Made by a program: the position numbers and the translations under genes
Source of the DNA: Planococcus soli
Lineage (GTDB): Bacteria; Bacillota; Bacilli; Bacillales_A; Planococcaceae
Assembly (NCBI RefSeq): GCF_016881065.1
Contig: NZ_WXYN01000020.1
Location: 50,480-114,479 of the forward strand
DNA length: 64,000 bases
Reading direction: 5' to 3'
Part shown: positions 32,793 through 42,434 of the stretch, piece after piece
Layout: every line of letters starts with the position of its first letter
Position numbering within the stretch: the first letter of the stretch is position 1
Notes under the pieces: model-generated
The model's input: only the letters and a program-made list of their open reading frames with translations
Databases searched by the model: none
What the model was told of the DNA's origin: nothing

Positions 32793-33908
32793 ATGAAATC
32801 ATTGATTATTATCGGTTCAGGAATTTTAGGAGCTTCTGCGGCTTACCATGCAGCAAAAGCGGGGGCATCCGTCGTATTGATAGACCGGGGCGACAAAGGG
32901 CAGGCGACGGGAGCGGCAGCCGGAATCGTCTGTCCATGGATTTCGCAGCGGAGAAATAAAGCCTGGTACGGATTGGCAAAAAACGGCGCCAAGTATTATC
33001 CGGAATTGATCCGTGAGCTTGAGGCGTTGGGTGAAACAGACACGGGCTACAAACAAGTCGGCATTGTCAGTATCCACGAAGACAGCAAACTCGATAAAAT
33101 GGAGCAGAAGGCATATGAGCGCCGCCTGGATGCACCTGAAATGGGGGACATCAAGCGATTGACATCAGAGGAAACAAGAGCGCTTTTTCCGTTTGCGACA
33201 GAAGAATACGGGTCGTTATGGGTCAGTGGGGCTGCTCGTGTCGATGGCCAGGCCATTCGCGACGCTTTAATTTCAGCGGCGGTAAAGCTTGGAGCGAAAT
33301 GCCTGATGGGCAATGCCGAATTGCTGATTGAGAATTCGCAGGTCATTGGCGTTGATATAGATGGAGAACATCTGGTGGCAGATCGGGTTGTCTCAACAGG
33401 AGGCGCCTGGGCTGCAGAATTGTTCAAGCCTTTAGGATTGGATTTGGATATTGTGCCGCAGAAAGCCCAAATTCTTCATTTGCAGGCAGAAGGGCAGGTG
33501 ACCGGAAGATGGCCGGTTGCAATGGTCCCTTATGGCCAATACATCGTTCCTTTTGATGACGGCAGGATTGTCGCCGGAGCGACGCACGAAAACGGTGCTG
33601 GCTTTGATGACAAACTGACAGCGTATGGGGTTCACCACATTCTAAACAAAACCCTGGAAGCGGCACCTGGACTTGGGAAAGCGGAGATAGCAGGTGCGGC
33701 AACAGGCTTTCGTCCAGCAACAACGAGTGCCCTGCCATTTATCGGGCAGGTTCCGGGACAACCAAACTTCTTTGCAGCAAACGGGCTCGGAGCTTCAGGG
33801 CTGACTGCCGGCCCTTATCTTGGCGGACAGCTGGCAAAACTCGTGCTCGGGGAACCTGTCGAGATCGATTTAAGTCTTTATCAAGTAGAAGATGCATTTA
33901 AAAGTTGA
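32793..33908 (+). CDS. DadA/glycine-oxidase-like FAD oxidoreductase
   Basis: 371 aa. The N-terminus has the dinucleotide-binding GSGILGASAAYHAAKAG, with the acidic end of the second strand at VVLID. The C-terminal FAD-contact region is TGFRPATTSALPFIGQ with NGLGASGLTAGP. DAO-fold family that oxidises amines or D-amino acids (DadA, GlyOx, ThiO). ATG 32793 is chosen because the dinucleotide fold starts directly after it; the ribosome site (CTGGGTG) is weak. A GNAT-aminotransferase fusion gene starts 15 bases downstream, implying a joint amino-compound pathway. Confidence 0.88.
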   Translation: MKSLIIIGSGILGASAAYHAAKAGASVVLIDRGDKGQATGAAAGIVCPWISQRRNKAWYGLAKNGAKYYPELIRELEALGETDTGYKQVGIVSIHEDSKLDKMEQKAYERRLDAPEMGDIKRLTSEETRALFPFATEEYGSLWVSGAARVDGQAIRDALISAAVKLGAKCLMGNAELLIENSQVIGVDIDGEHLVADRVVSTGGAWAAELFKPLGLDLDIVPQKAQILHLQAEGQVTGRWPVAMVPYGQYIVPFDDGRIVAGATHENGAGFDDKLTAYGVHHILNKTLEAAPGLGKAEIAGAATGFRPATTSALPFIGQVPGQPNFFAANGLGASGLTAGPYLGGQLAKLVLGEPVEIDLSLYQVEDAFKS

Positions 33909-33923
33909 AGGGGGCGGACAGCT

Positions 33924-35456
33924 GTGTATTGGTGCAAAATTGCCCGGACAAAAAAGGAATTTGATGAAATAGCGCGCTTGAACTACGAGACATTTGTCGA
34001 AGAAATTCCTCAACATCAGGCAGATGCCAGTAGCATGCGCACTGATCCTTTTCATGGGCAGAATACCTACTTGATTGTGCTGTCGGGGATGGATGTAGTG
34101 GGCATGATTGCGTTGCGGTCTGAACGTCCTTTTTCCCTGGATCTGAAAATCGGGAAAGTGGAAAGTTTTCTGCCGGATGTAGTCAGGATCTGCGAAATCC
34201 GTCTGCTGGCTGTCCGCAAAGCGCATCGCAATGGCCGTGTCTTTTTTCTTTTAGCGCGCGCCTTATCCGATTATTGCCTGGAACAAGGCTTCGAAGCTGC
34301 AATTATTTCCGGAACAACACGGCAATTGAAACTGTATGGCCAATTAGGGTTTCAGCCGTTTGCCGATCCGGTAGGTGAGGGCGAGGCAGTGTTCGTCCCG
34401 ATGGTTGTGACGCGCCGTCAATACAGCGATTCTGTAGCGGCGAGGCTGCAGACAAAACGCCGTCTGTTCGTGCCTGGCCCTGTTATTTTGGCAGCGCAAC
34501 TTGCAGCGCCATTTCAGGAACCGCCCATTTCCCATCGATCGGTGGCTTTTCAGGAAATTCGTCAGGAAGTGGACCGCCTCCTTTACGGGATGGCTGAATC
34601 CACTCCTTATTTGTTGGCGGGCAGCGGAACTTTAGCCAATGAAGCGATGCTTGCGCAAATCCAGCGGTTGGACTCTAAAGGACTGATTTTGGTGAATGGC
34701 GAATTTGGCAGGAGGCTGGTCAATCAAGCAGACCGCCTTGGGTTAGACTATGTGGTGGAAAGCACTTCGTGGGGCGAGGCTTTTGATATTGAAAAAATCG
34801 TCTCAAAGCTGGAAACAGGAAATTATAACTGGGTGCTTATGGTCCATGGCGAAACTTCGACCGGCCAACTAAATGATTTTCGTGAATTAACTGAGATCTG
34901 TTTGCAGCAGGGGATCCGCTTATGCCTGGACTGCATCAGCAGTTTTGGAGCGCTGCCATTTTCCTTGAGAGGGGTTTGGCTGGCAACCGCTGCAAGCGGC
35001 AAGGCGGTGGGAACGATGAGCGGGATCGCTATTGTCTTTGCGCATCATAAAATCATACCGGATAACAAGTTGCCTAGCTATTTGGATCTGGGGCTATATT
35101 CGGCGAACATTCCTTTTACATTCCCCTCGAGTTTGTTGGAGAGCTTGAAGCGAGCCTTAAACACATACCCGGAGCGTTATGGGCTGTTGGATAAGCGCTT
35201 TAAACAGTTACAGGAAGATACGGAAGATTGGCCATCGCTGTCAGCTGGCTATCCGACATCCCGGACTTTTAAGACGGCAGCAGAAAATCGTTTTCTTTTT
35301 CAGGACGCCCATCTGTCGGGATTCGAACTCCATGCAGCGAGCGGCTATTTGAAAGACCGTGCACTTTTTCAAATCTCCTGCATCCAGCCTGAATTTGAAA
35401 AGGACTGGCAGCAGTTCTTGGATTTTTATAAAATTTATCAGCATTATCATGCATAG
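33924..35456 (+). CDS. GNAT domain fused to class V aminotransferase
   Basis: 510 aa. Residues 1-165 form an acyltransferase-like GNAT domain (ARTKKEFDEIARLNYETFVEE start; VRICEIRLLAVRKAHRNGRVFFLLARAL for acyl-CoA binding; LKLYGQLGFQPF). Residues 175-505 form a class V, PLP-dependent aminotransferase: GSGTLANEAML for cofactor phosphate, Asp in LCLDCISSFGALP for the pyridine nitrogen, and the Schiff-base Lys in ASGKAVGTMSGIA. GTG start, with GAAGGGGG upstream. Relatives of the second half act on serine, glyoxylate or phosphonate amines. The product may be an N-acylated amino compound; this is inference. Confidence 0.87.
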   Translation: MYWCKIARTKKEFDEIARLNYETFVEEIPQHQADASSMRTDPFHGQNTYLIVLSGMDVVGMIALRSERPFSLDLKIGKVESFLPDVVRICEIRLLAVRKAHRNGRVFFLLARALSDYCLEQGFEAAIISGTTRQLKLYGQLGFQPFADPVGEGEAVFVPMVVTRRQYSDSVAARLQTKRRLFVPGPVILAAQLAAPFQEPPISHRSVAFQEIRQEVDRLLYGMAESTPYLLAGSGTLANEAMLAQIQRLDSKGLILVNGEFGRRLVNQADRLGLDYVVESTSWGEAFDIEKIVSKLETGNYNWVLMVHGETSTGQLNDFRELTEICLQQGIRLCLDCISSFGALPFSLRGVWLATAASGKAVGTMSGIAIVFAHHKIIPDNKLPSYLDLGLYSANIPFTFPSSLLESLKRALNTYPERYGLLDKRFKQLQEDTEDWPSLSAGYPTSRTFKTAAENRFLFQDAHLSGFELHAASGYLKDRALFQISCIQPEFEKDWQQFLDFYKIYQHYHA

Positions 35457-35494
35457 CAAAAGCCCGCCAGACTAATGGCGGGCTTTTGCTATGC
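35451..35494. terminator. Long hairpin between convergent genes
   Basis: 19-bp arms 35451-35469 and 35476-35494, including AGCAAAAGCCCGCCA and its complement. It serves both strands and overlaps both stop regions. Confidence 0.8.
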
Positions 35495-36712
35495 AGTCAC
35501 TTGTTTGTAAACGTCTAGAATGAATGTTTTGTATGGCAAATCAGGCATGGGTTCAATCAGGTTTTTAGCGATCGTGGCATGCTTTACGGCGAGTTCACTG
35601 TTGCCGAGCTTCATATAAATCATTGCCATGTATGCATCCTTTTCGTAGTGCATGGACAAATCGTAAGGGTGATGAAGAAACTCCCACAGTGTGTGCTTTT
35701 TCAGCCATTCCAATGCTTCCTCCAACTGCCCCAACCCATACAAGGCTTTGCCTTTTTCCAATGCGAACAAAAAGATTTTATCTTCCTGATGCTTCTCCAA
35801 ATTCTTCTCAATCAATGCATCAGCTGCCTTATAGTCATGCGCAAAAGAATTCAAGTAATGAATTTCTATGGCATCTGCGATAGCTTTGATTTCTTTGCTA
35901 TCGGTAAAGTCAGCAAATAGGCGAAGCTTGGAAATATAGTGATCTTTGCTTGCTCTATCCCCATTCAAAACTGCCTGGAAGCCGGCGAGGCGATAAAGTG
36001 CGTCAATGCGGTAAAACAGCTGCTTCTTTTTGGAAAAATCGATAGCGTCCTCCATCAGCCGTTTGGAGCTATCCGTATCTCCAACCGCCGAATAGAGGAT
36101 GGACTCATAATAGTCGAAATCCAGTTTTTTTAACGGGTCTAAAATCCCGGTGCGCTCTTTAAAAACATTTCTCGATGCTTGGATCATATCCAAGGCTTCG
36201 CTGTATCGATGCTCGGTGAAAGCCATCATCGCTCTGAAAATATGGAGATCCGCACTTTGGTTGATCATGTGCAGGTTTTCGTAAATTTCCTCCGCCTTTT
36301 CTAAAGGTCCCAGCCAGCCATCCTGTTTGGTGTGGTAGCTGCAACGGCTGTAAATTTCGAGAAGCCGTGCGGACTCATAGCGGAAAGGAAGCTTGTCGAT
36401 ATAAGGTTTTATTTTACGGGCAATTTCTTTGTATTTCACAATCAGTTCATCACTGATCATTTCCTGCGTATAAAGCTGCTCGATCTTTTCCAGTAAGTTT
36501 CTCAATTCATTGGTCGGGATATCTTCGAGCAGCTCATTGCGATCCACCGCCAGTCGCTCTGCTATATAAGAAAGACTTTCCATTGAAGGGTTTGCTTTAT
36601 TATTTTCTATCAAACTCAACATGCCTTTAGTCAGTTGATCGCCTGCTAAAGCTTGCAGCGTCAAGCCCTTTTGTTTGCGCAAATCTTTGATGCGTTCGCC
36701 TAAAGTGGCCAT
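35489..36712 (-). CDS. XRE regulator with TPR domain (RRNPP-like layout)
   Basis: 407 aa. N-terminal XRE helix-turn-helix (about 1-60: LGERIKDLRKQKGLTLQALAGDQLTKGMLSLIENNKANPS), then a long all-helical region of TPR-like repeats (about 90-400). The layout matches peptide- or ligand-sensing regulators of the RRNPP type (NprR, PlcR), but no signalling-peptide gene was found next to it. It is divergent from an MFS pump; the 17-bp palindrome GTTTAATTWWATTAAAC occurs twice between them, over its own -10 and at the pump's transcription start. Probable autorepressor and pump regulator. Confidence 0.85.
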   Translation of the reverse strand: MATLGERIKDLRKQKGLTLQALAGDQLTKGMLSLIENNKANPSMESLSYIAERLAVDRNELLEDIPTNELRNLLEKIEQLYTQEMISDELIVKYKEIARKIKPYIDKLPFRYESARLLEIYSRCSYHTKQDGWLGPLEKAEEIYENLHMINQSADLHIFRAMMAFTEHRYSEALDMIQASRNVFKERTGILDPLKKLDFDYYESILYSAVGDTDSSKRLMEDAIDFSKKKQLFYRIDALYRLAGFQAVLNGDRASKDHYISKLRLFADFTDSKEIKAIADAIEIHYLNSFAHDYKAADALIEKNLEKHQEDKIFLFALEKGKALYGLGQLEEALEWLKKHTLWEFLHHPYDLSMHYEKDAYMAMIYMKLGNSELAVKHATIAKNLIEPMPDLPYKTFILDVYKQVTA

Positions 36713-36734
36713 GCCATCACCGATCCTTTCCTTA

Positions 36735-36751
36735 GTTTAATTATATTAAAC
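36735..36751. promoter_or_regulatory. 17-bp palindromic operator, copy 1
   Basis: GTTTAATTATATTAAAC. It contains a TATAAT on the minus strand, likely the -10 of the regulator gene. Confidence 0.7.
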
Positions 36752-36757
36752 TTTATC

Positions 36758-36786
36758 TTGCAACGCCAGTTTTTCTGTGTTATATT
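36758..36786 (+). promoter_or_regulatory. Sigma-A promoter of the MFS gene
   Basis: TTGCAA (36758-36763), 17-base spacer, TATATT (36781-36786), lying between the two operators. Confidence 0.75.
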
Positions 36787-36788
36787 TT

Positions 36789-36805
36789 GTTTAATTAAAT
36801 TAAAC
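36789..36805. promoter_or_regulatory. 17-bp palindromic operator, copy 2
   Basis: GTTTAATTAAATTAAAC, at the expected transcription start of the MFS gene; 54 bases centre-to-centre from copy 1. Confidence 0.72.
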
Positions 36806-36826
36806 TTTCACTGGAGGAGTGAAATC

Positions 36827-38119
36827 ATGCAGGAAGCAGTACGCATCAAACGGGCAACCTATCACCTGTACACGTTTACGGCCAGCAAGTTGATATCTAC
36901 ATTCGGCAGCTCTGTTTATGCATTTGGCATCAGTTTATACGTATTGGCATTGACCGGTTCAGCCGCAAGTTTTGCGATTAACCTGATCTGCAGCATATTG
37001 CCAAGATCTTTACTCGCACCATTTGCCGGATACGCTGCGGATAAGTATTCAAAAAAAGCAATCGTCATCCTGTCTCAACTGGCAAGCATGCTTGCAGTAG
37101 CGGGCTTGCTGGTGTTTGGTCTGACAAACGGTTTGTCGCTAACAGCCATTTATACAACGACCGCACTGCTGTCAGTCAGTTCGATGTTTACCGGTGTCAC
37201 GTTTTCTTCTTCGATCGCCAACCTCATTGATCCGGATCGCATTCAACGGGCAATGGGCTTTAACCAGTCGGCCATTTCGATTGCTGCGATAGGCGGGCCG
37301 GTGGTTGGCGGCATTCTCTTCGGATTTGTGTCGATGAACGTGTTTTTAGGGATTCAAGTCGCTGCCTATGCTATTGCAGTGCTGTTGGAGTCGACGATGA
37401 ACTTCCGGCTGTTTACAGCGCGCGCCGAAAATGCGGCAGGTGAAATGAAAAAGACGATGCTGACAGAGATGAAAGAAGGATTTTCTTATTTGAAATCCAA
37501 CCGGGTCATCATGGTCATTGTGACAACTGCCATCGGCATCAACTTCTTTTTTTCTTCATTGATGATTGGCTTGCCATTTATCGCTGTACAGCAATTGCGG
37601 GTGGAAGCGACGCATTTTGGGATGATTGAAGCAATGATTGCGGTGGGTATGCTGGCGGCTTCCATTTATTTTTCTGTCAGCAAAGAAGTGAAGTTTCCTT
37701 TGCAGTTTGCCAAAAGAGGGATCTTGGCAATGTCCGTGCTTCTTGCAGGAATGGGTGTTCCGCTCGTTATCGGCATGTCTTATGCTGCAGCCGTTGTTTA
37801 CTTCCTGTTGCTCATGCTGGTGTTTGGGATTACCAACGTCTGTGTCAACACGCCGATTGGTGTCATGATGCAGAAGGATGTCGAGGAAGAATACCGCGGC
37901 CGCGTATTTGGGATTTTGGAGTCGATGGCAATGGCCATGATGCCGCTCGGTTATTTGCTGTTTGGCTTGCTTTACGACTTAGTGCCAGCAGAATATATCG
38001 TAGGCGCAAGCAGCCTTTGCCTAATTGCCCTGACCAGCTATTTGATGCGGCCATCTGTTTTAGAAGAAGCGCATCCTGAGCTTCAAAAAGCCATTTTGAA
38101 CAATCCGGAAACTCTGTAA
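36827..38119 (+). CDS. MFS exporter controlled by the divergent XRE-TPR regulator
   Basis: 430 aa with 12 membrane helices. MFS motif A variant GYAADKYSKKAIVILSQ lies between helices 2 and 3, and a matching loop DVEEEYRGRVFGILES between helices 10 and 11. This is the MFS_3/enterobactin-exporter-like branch found in drug and macrolide efflux. ATG 36827 has CTGGAGGAG upstream; longer frames run through the operator. The stop codon sits in the loop of its own terminator. Confidence 0.9.
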   Translation: MQEAVRIKRATYHLYTFTASKLISTFGSSVYAFGISLYVLALTGSAASFAINLICSILPRSLLAPFAGYAADKYSKKAIVILSQLASMLAVAGLLVFGLTNGLSLTAIYTTTALLSVSSMFTGVTFSSSIANLIDPDRIQRAMGFNQSAISIAAIGGPVVGGILFGFVSMNVFLGIQVAAYAIAVLLESTMNFRLFTARAENAAGEMKKTMLTEMKEGFSYLKSNRVIMVIVTTAIGINFFFSSLMIGLPFIAVQQLRVEATHFGMIEAMIAVGMLAASIYFSVSKEVKFPLQFAKRGILAMSVLLAGMGVPLVIGMSYAAAVVYFLLLMLVFGITNVCVNTPIGVMMQKDVEEEYRGRVFGILESMAMAMMPLGYLLFGLLYDLVPAEYIVGASSLCLIALTSYLMRPSVLEEAHPELQKAILNNPETL

Positions 38120-38140
38120 CTCAGAGTTTCCGGATTTTTT
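38105..38140 (+). terminator. MFS gene terminator
   Basis: CCGGAAACTCTG / CAGAGTTTCCGG stem and T run; the loop contains the stop codon. Confidence 0.85.
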
Positions 38141-38205
38141 AATGGAATTCACACTCGATTAACATCCAAATAAAAATAATGTATGAAAAAATACCTGATT
38201 TTCTT

Positions 38206-38231
38206 GTCTTAAAATTTTAATTTTTGGGTAA
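38206..38231 (+). promoter_or_regulatory. Weak candidate sigma-B promoter
   Basis: GTCTTA (38206-38211), 14-base spacer, GGGTAA (38226-38231). Perfect -10, poor -35. Confidence 0.3.
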
Positions 38232-38281
38232 TCCATTACTAAGTACACATGACTGATCCTATGAGGGTGTGGCATAAGAGA

Positions 38282-38593
38282 ATGGAAAAGCATAAGGCAC
38301 CGTTAAAGAAACATGTCTGGAGTTTAGCTATCTTGAATTTCCTTGATGGGCTGTTAACGTATGTAGGCCTTCTATTTGGTGCCATAACTGAAGCGAATCC
38401 ATTATTGGCATCCCTTTCTCCATTGGCTCTTTTAGCGACAAAACTTTTCTTATCGCTTTGTCTTTTTGCCTTTTTATACACACCTTTTGTCTGGGTCCAG
38501 TCCCGCAGTTGGCGTTATGCCTTTATTGGCGTCAACACGCTGTACACGCTCATTTTGCTGTTGCACGTATTTTGGCTGACTCTTTACTTGTAA
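38282..38593 (+). CDS. DUF5658-type small membrane protein
   Basis: 103 aa. Basic N-terminus (MEKHKAPLKKHVW) and three membrane segments (about 14-34, 47-66, 79-101); the NFLDGLLTYVGL...EANPLLA core matches DUF5658 proteins. The ATG at 38282 has GAGGGTG about 11 bases upstream; an ATG at 38249 lacks a ribosome site. Function unknown. Confidence 0.75.
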   Translation: MEKHKAPLKKHVWSLAILNFLDGLLTYVGLLFGAITEANPLLASLSPLALLATKLFLSLCLFAFLYTPFVWVQSRSWRYAFIGVNTLYTLILLLHVFWLTLYL

Positions 38594-38617
38594 AGCAAGG
38601 GAGCTTTATATTTTTTG

Positions 38618-38650
38618 TATAAAAAGGCATCGCTGAGCGCGATGCCTTTA
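38618..38650 (-). terminator. Terminator of the second MFS gene
   Basis: AAAGGCATCGC / GCGATGCCTTT stem; TTTTTATAC follows on the minus strand. Confidence 0.75.
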
Positions 38651-38668
38651 AAGTTGAGCTTATAATTT

Positions 38669-39850
38669 TCATACAGAAGAACTGGGTTCTTCAGCCGTTC
38701 GCAAGGTTTTAGTGGAAGCTTTATAGAGCAGGATCAGCAGGATGCTGGCAATCGCTAAAGCGGCCGATAAAAAATAGATGCTGCCTGCTTGCATCGTCAG
38801 CAGCCATGTAAACGTCAATGGCCCGATGATGCGGCCAAGGTTGTCCATTGAATACGTCATGCCGGCAGCTGTCCCGTATTTGCCGCCAGATTCTTTAGAG
38901 GTCAGCGACACCAAGGCAGTTCGTGCCAAGGCATTGCCGGCAGTAAAGATGCTGAGGGCGACACCGGCAAAAATCAGGCTGCTGGTAAAGGGCAGGATCA
39001 CTAAACCGAGAGCTGTAACAATTTGCGCACCGATGATCCATTTTGTTTCGGCGCCATCTTTGATGCGGCGGACAACGCCGCCCTGAATTGCAGCGTCTAC
39101 AAGTCCACTGGCTATAAATAAGTAGCCGAGCTGAAGCGGTGTAATTTCAATTTGATCGATTTGGAACAGTTGGAAAGTTGATTCCAATCCGGCGAGCAGG
39201 AAAGTCACCATAAAGGAAAACAGGAACAAATACCGGATGCGGAATTGCCAAAGTGTGCTTGAGCCTTTTGGCAAAAGCGCACGTTTCACTGCTTCGCCTT
39301 TTCGGACAGGTTCTTTTAAAACAAGGCTTGCGTAGCCCATCAACAGCAGAACGAGAACTGCAGATACCGTGAACGGCAGAGAGAGTGATACTGAACCGAG
39401 CAATCCGCCAATGGCAGGTCCAAAAATAAATCCAAGGCCAATCGACATGCCGAGAAGCCCCATGTATTTATTGCGTTCGTCATTTGTTGTGATGTCTGCC
39501 ACGTATCCTGTTACAGCGGTGTAAAGTGCACCGGAGAACAAGCCGCCGACAATGCGCGAAAGGTATAGCAGTGCCAAGTTATCGAGGAACAGCGAAAACA
39601 GGAAGAAACTTAAGCTGAATCCGGCCAAACCGACAAGGATCAGTTTCTTGCGGCCCGTTTTGTCCGAAAGCTTTCCCCATAGCGGGGCGGTGAAAAAAGA
39701 AGACAGCGCATAGATGGTGATCAGGCCGCCAACGTGGATTTCCGAATAGCCTTGCTGAACAACGACTTCAGGTAAAATAGGGATGATAATGCCAAATCCC
39801 AAGTAGACGAAAAATTGGACAGACATCAGCAGTAAAATGGTTTTTTTCAT
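38669..39850 (-). CDS. MFS multidrug-type transporter (DHA1)
   Basis: 393 aa, 12 helices. Motif A GKLSDKTGRKKLILVGL between helices 2 and 3, and the DHA1 motif C region GLGFIFGPAIGGLLG in helix 5 mark a proton-driven exporter of the TetA/NorA type. ATG at 39848-39850 is used because CAGGAA lies upstream; a TTG 24 bases earlier has no clear site. A TTGTTC-17-TAAAAT promoter can be read upstream on the minus strand. No regulator adjacent. Confidence 0.88.
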   Translation of the reverse strand: MKKTILLLMSVQFFVYLGFGIIIPILPEVVVQQGYSEIHVGGLITIYALSSFFTAPLWGKLSDKTGRKKLILVGLAGFSLSFFLFSLFLDNLALLYLSRIVGGLFSGALYTAVTGYVADITTNDERNKYMGLLGMSIGLGFIFGPAIGGLLGSVSLSLPFTVSAVLVLLLMGYASLVLKEPVRKGEAVKRALLPKGSSTLWQFRIRYLFLFSFMVTFLLAGLESTFQLFQIDQIEITPLQLGYLFIASGLVDAAIQGGVVRRIKDGAETKWIIGAQIVTALGLVILPFTSSLIFAGVALSIFTAGNALARTALVSLTSKESGGKYGTAAGMTYSMDNLGRIIGPLTFTWLLTMQAGSIYFLSAALAIASILLILLYKASTKTLRTAEEPSSSV

Positions 39851-39923
39851 AAGAAGAGGTTCCTGCTTTCTCAAAAGAATATGCCCTTATTTTACTCTTG
39901 TTTCATCTATAGAACAATGACAG

Positions 39924-39950
39924 GAAAAAGAGGCCCATTTCTGGACCTCT
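39924..39950 (-). terminator. copA terminator
   Basis: AGAGGCCCA / TGGACCTCT stem with one mismatch; CTTTTTCC follows on the minus strand. Confidence 0.6.
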
Positions 39951-39965
39951 TCGGCAAGCGGATTG

Positions 39966-42353
39966 TCATTTATCCAATTTCACGCGCTGAAGGCGCAATG
40001 CATTCATGACAACCGATACGGAACTGAACGCCATGGCTGCACCGGCAAGCCACGGAGCCAGGAAACCGGCTGCAGCGATCGGAATGCCGATGGAATTGTA
40101 GGCAAGTGCCCAAAACAAGTTTTGCTTGATATTCCGGACCGTCAATCGGCTCATCTGAATGGCATCAACGACGCGCATCAAATCGCCTTGCATCAAGGTG
40201 ACATCGGCCGCTTCCATGGCAATGGCCGTTCCGGTGCCCATAGCCATGCCGACATCTGCGCTGGCTAGCGCGGGTGCATCGTTCAAGCCGTCTCCGGCCA
40301 TTGCGACGCGCCGGCCTTGCGCTTGAAGCTTCAGCACCACATCTGCTTTTTCAGCAGGGAGGACGCCTGCAAACACTTCATCGATGCCAACTTGTTTGGC
40401 AATAGCTGATGCTGTCCGTTCCTGGTCTCCTGTCAGCATGACAACATGGAGCCCCATATTTTTCATTTCCTGGACCGCTTGTTTTGCGGTGTCCTTAATG
40501 GTATCAGCTACTGCGATAAGGCCGCTGTATTGCCCGTCAACTGAGATGAACATAACGGTCTTTCCGTCGCGTTCAAAAACTTCGGCCTGGGCTTCATCAA
40601 GCTCAAGCCCGTCCATCAAGGCCCGATTTCCCATAACTACTTCCCGACTGGCTACTGTTGCGCGGATGCCGTGCCCCGGGACCGCGCTAAAAAGACTGAC
40701 GCTCAAGGATGATACACCATACTCAGAGATAGCCTGCGCCACCGGGTGTTCGGATTGGCTTTCGGCACTGGCCGCCAAATTCTTCAACTCATCCAAATCA
40801 AAATCACCTGCCGGAATAAAGTCTGTTACGACAGGACGCCCATTGGTGATGGTGCCCGTTTTATCCAGAACGACAGTATCGATGTGTTTGGTATTCTCCA
40901 GGGATTCTGCGGTTTTGAATAGGACACCCTGCTCGGCAGCCCGGCCCGAACCGGCCATGACGGAGGTCGGTGTAGCGAGACCAAGTGCACAAGGGCAGGC
41001 GATGACCAGAACCGCGATGGTGCTTTCAAGTGCAGCGGCAAAGTTGCCGGGTGCAACCAGGAAATACCAAACGATAAATGTGGCAATGGCAATCCCTACG
41101 ACGATCGGAACAAAGATGCTGGAGATTTGGTCAGCAAGCCGCTGGATAGGCGCTTTAGAGCCTTGCGCCTGTTCAACGACGCGAATGATATTCGATAAGA
41201 CGGTATCTTTACCGATTTTATCGGCTCGTACACGAAGCGACCCATTGGAATTGACGGTGGCCGCGAATACCGCGTCACCCGTTTCTTTGTCGACCGGCAA
41301 GCTTTCACCTGTCAGCATGGATTCATCTACAGCAGAGTTGCCTGAAAGGACAGCTGCATCAACCGGGATGGATGCCCCAGGTTTTATCAACAGGATATCT
41401 CCGGTTTTCACTTCTGAGATCGGCAAGCTGATAAACTCGTCCCCACGTTCAACCAATGCATGCTGCGGCTGCAGCTTCATCAGCTTTTTGATGGCGTCAG
41501 AAGAACGGCCTTTGGCTCTTGCTTCAAAAACTTTTCCTAAAATGATCAAAGTGATCAAAACAGCACTGGTCTCAAAATACAAGCCCATGTTATGCCCCAT
41601 ATTCCAGTTTGCCAGAACCAGATAGACGCTGTAAAAATAAGCGGCTGATGTGCCAAGGGCGACCAGAACATCCATATTGGCAGATTTATTTCTCAATGCA
41701 AAGTAGGCTCCTTTATAGAAGGAAGCGCCAATCCAAAATTGGACGGGTGTTGCCAATGCCCATTGAACGAGCGGGTTCATGAGGATTTCAGGTACATACA
41801 TCCATGAAGTAAAGGAAAAATGGCTGAACATAGTCCATAGCAGTGGAAGAGAAAGAGCAGCAGAAATCCAGAACAGACGTGTTTTCTTTTTAATTTCCTG
41901 TTCTTTGTGGTCTGTCGCTTCTTCGGTTTCCTGATTGAGGACGGCATCATAACCCAGTGACTGAATTCGTTTGACAAAGTCCTCGGGAGTGACAGTGCCG
42001 GGATTGTAGGATACATGTCCGGTTTCCATCGCCAGATTGACATTGGCCAATTGAACACCTTCCATTTTATTCAACACTTTTTCTATGCGTGCTGAGCAAT
42101 TGGCACAGGTCATGCCCTGTATGGAAAAATCAATTTCTTCCTGTTGCACGCCATATCCCAATTGTTCTACTTTGTGCTGGACATCTGTCATGGATGCCTG
42201 GGTGTCGTCATAGATCACTGAAGCTTTTTCAGTGGCGAAGTTGACGCTGGCTTCTGAAACGCCAGGCATTTTTTGGAGCCCTTTTTCGACGCGGTTCGCA
42301 CAGGCGGCACACGTCATGCCGGTAATCGCCAGCTCAGTTTGTTTAGTGCTCAT
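39966..42353 (-). CDS. copA: Copper-exporting P1B-1 ATPase CopA
   Basis: 795 aa. Two N-terminal heavy-metal domains with CAAC ([12 protein letters not shown]) and CANC ([12 protein letters not shown]), membrane helices, TGES actuator motif, intramembrane CPC in [11 protein letters not shown], phosphorylation motif DKTGT, SEHPVA and [10 protein letters not shown]. It expels Cu(I) across the cytoplasmic membrane. It has its own CsoR operator (42380-42396) and is separated from copZ by a terminator, so the regulon is two co-regulated units instead of one operon. Confidence 0.97.
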   Translation of the reverse strand: MSTKQTELAITGMTCAACANRVEKGLQKMPGVSEASVNFATEKASVIYDDTQASMTDVQHKVEQLGYGVQQEEIDFSIQGMTCANCSARIEKVLNKMEGVQLANVNLAMETGHVSYNPGTVTPEDFVKRIQSLGYDAVLNQETEEATDHKEQEIKKKTRLFWISAALSLPLLWTMFSHFSFTSWMYVPEILMNPLVQWALATPVQFWIGASFYKGAYFALRNKSANMDVLVALGTSAAYFYSVYLVLANWNMGHNMGLYFETSAVLITLIILGKVFEARAKGRSSDAIKKLMKLQPQHALVERGDEFISLPISEVKTGDILLIKPGASIPVDAAVLSGNSAVDESMLTGESLPVDKETGDAVFAATVNSNGSLRVRADKIGKDTVLSNIIRVVEQAQGSKAPIQRLADQISSIFVPIVVGIAIATFIVWYFLVAPGNFAAALESTIAVLVIACPCALGLATPTSVMAGSGRAAEQGVLFKTAESLENTKHIDTVVLDKTGTITNGRPVVTDFIPAGDFDLDELKNLAASAESQSEHPVAQAISEYGVSSLSVSLFSAVPGHGIRATVASREVVMGNRALMDGLELDEAQAEVFERDGKTVMFISVDGQYSGLIAVADTIKDTAKQAVQEMKNMGLHVVMLTGDQERTASAIAKQVGIDEVFAGVLPAEKADVVLKLQAQGRRVAMAGDGLNDAPALASADVGMAMGTGTAIAMEAADVTLMQGDLMRVVDAIQMSRLTVRNIKQNLFWALAYNSIGIPIAAAGFLAPWLAGAAMAFSSVSVVMNALRLQRVKLDK

Positions 42354-42379
42354 AACAATCCCATCCTTTTGGAAGATAT

Positions 42380-42396
42380 ATACCTATTGGGGGTAT
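42380..42396. promoter_or_regulatory. CsoR operator in front of copA
   Basis: ATACCTATTGGGGGTAT, the G-tract dyad typical of CsoR sites. Confidence 0.85.
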
Positions 42397-42403
42397 ATTA
42401 TTT

Positions 42404-42434
42404 TGAAAAAAATAACTGCGTTTCCGCAGTTATT
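42404..42434 (-). terminator. copZ terminator
   Basis: AATAACTGCG-GAAA-CGCAGTTATT on the minus strand with a seven-T run; overlaps the copZ stop. Confidence 0.85.

Noticed and set aside
40384-41625. 413-codon frame opposite copA
   Set aside because: Shadow of copA on the other strand, Ser/Thr/Pro-rich artefact without a ribosome site.
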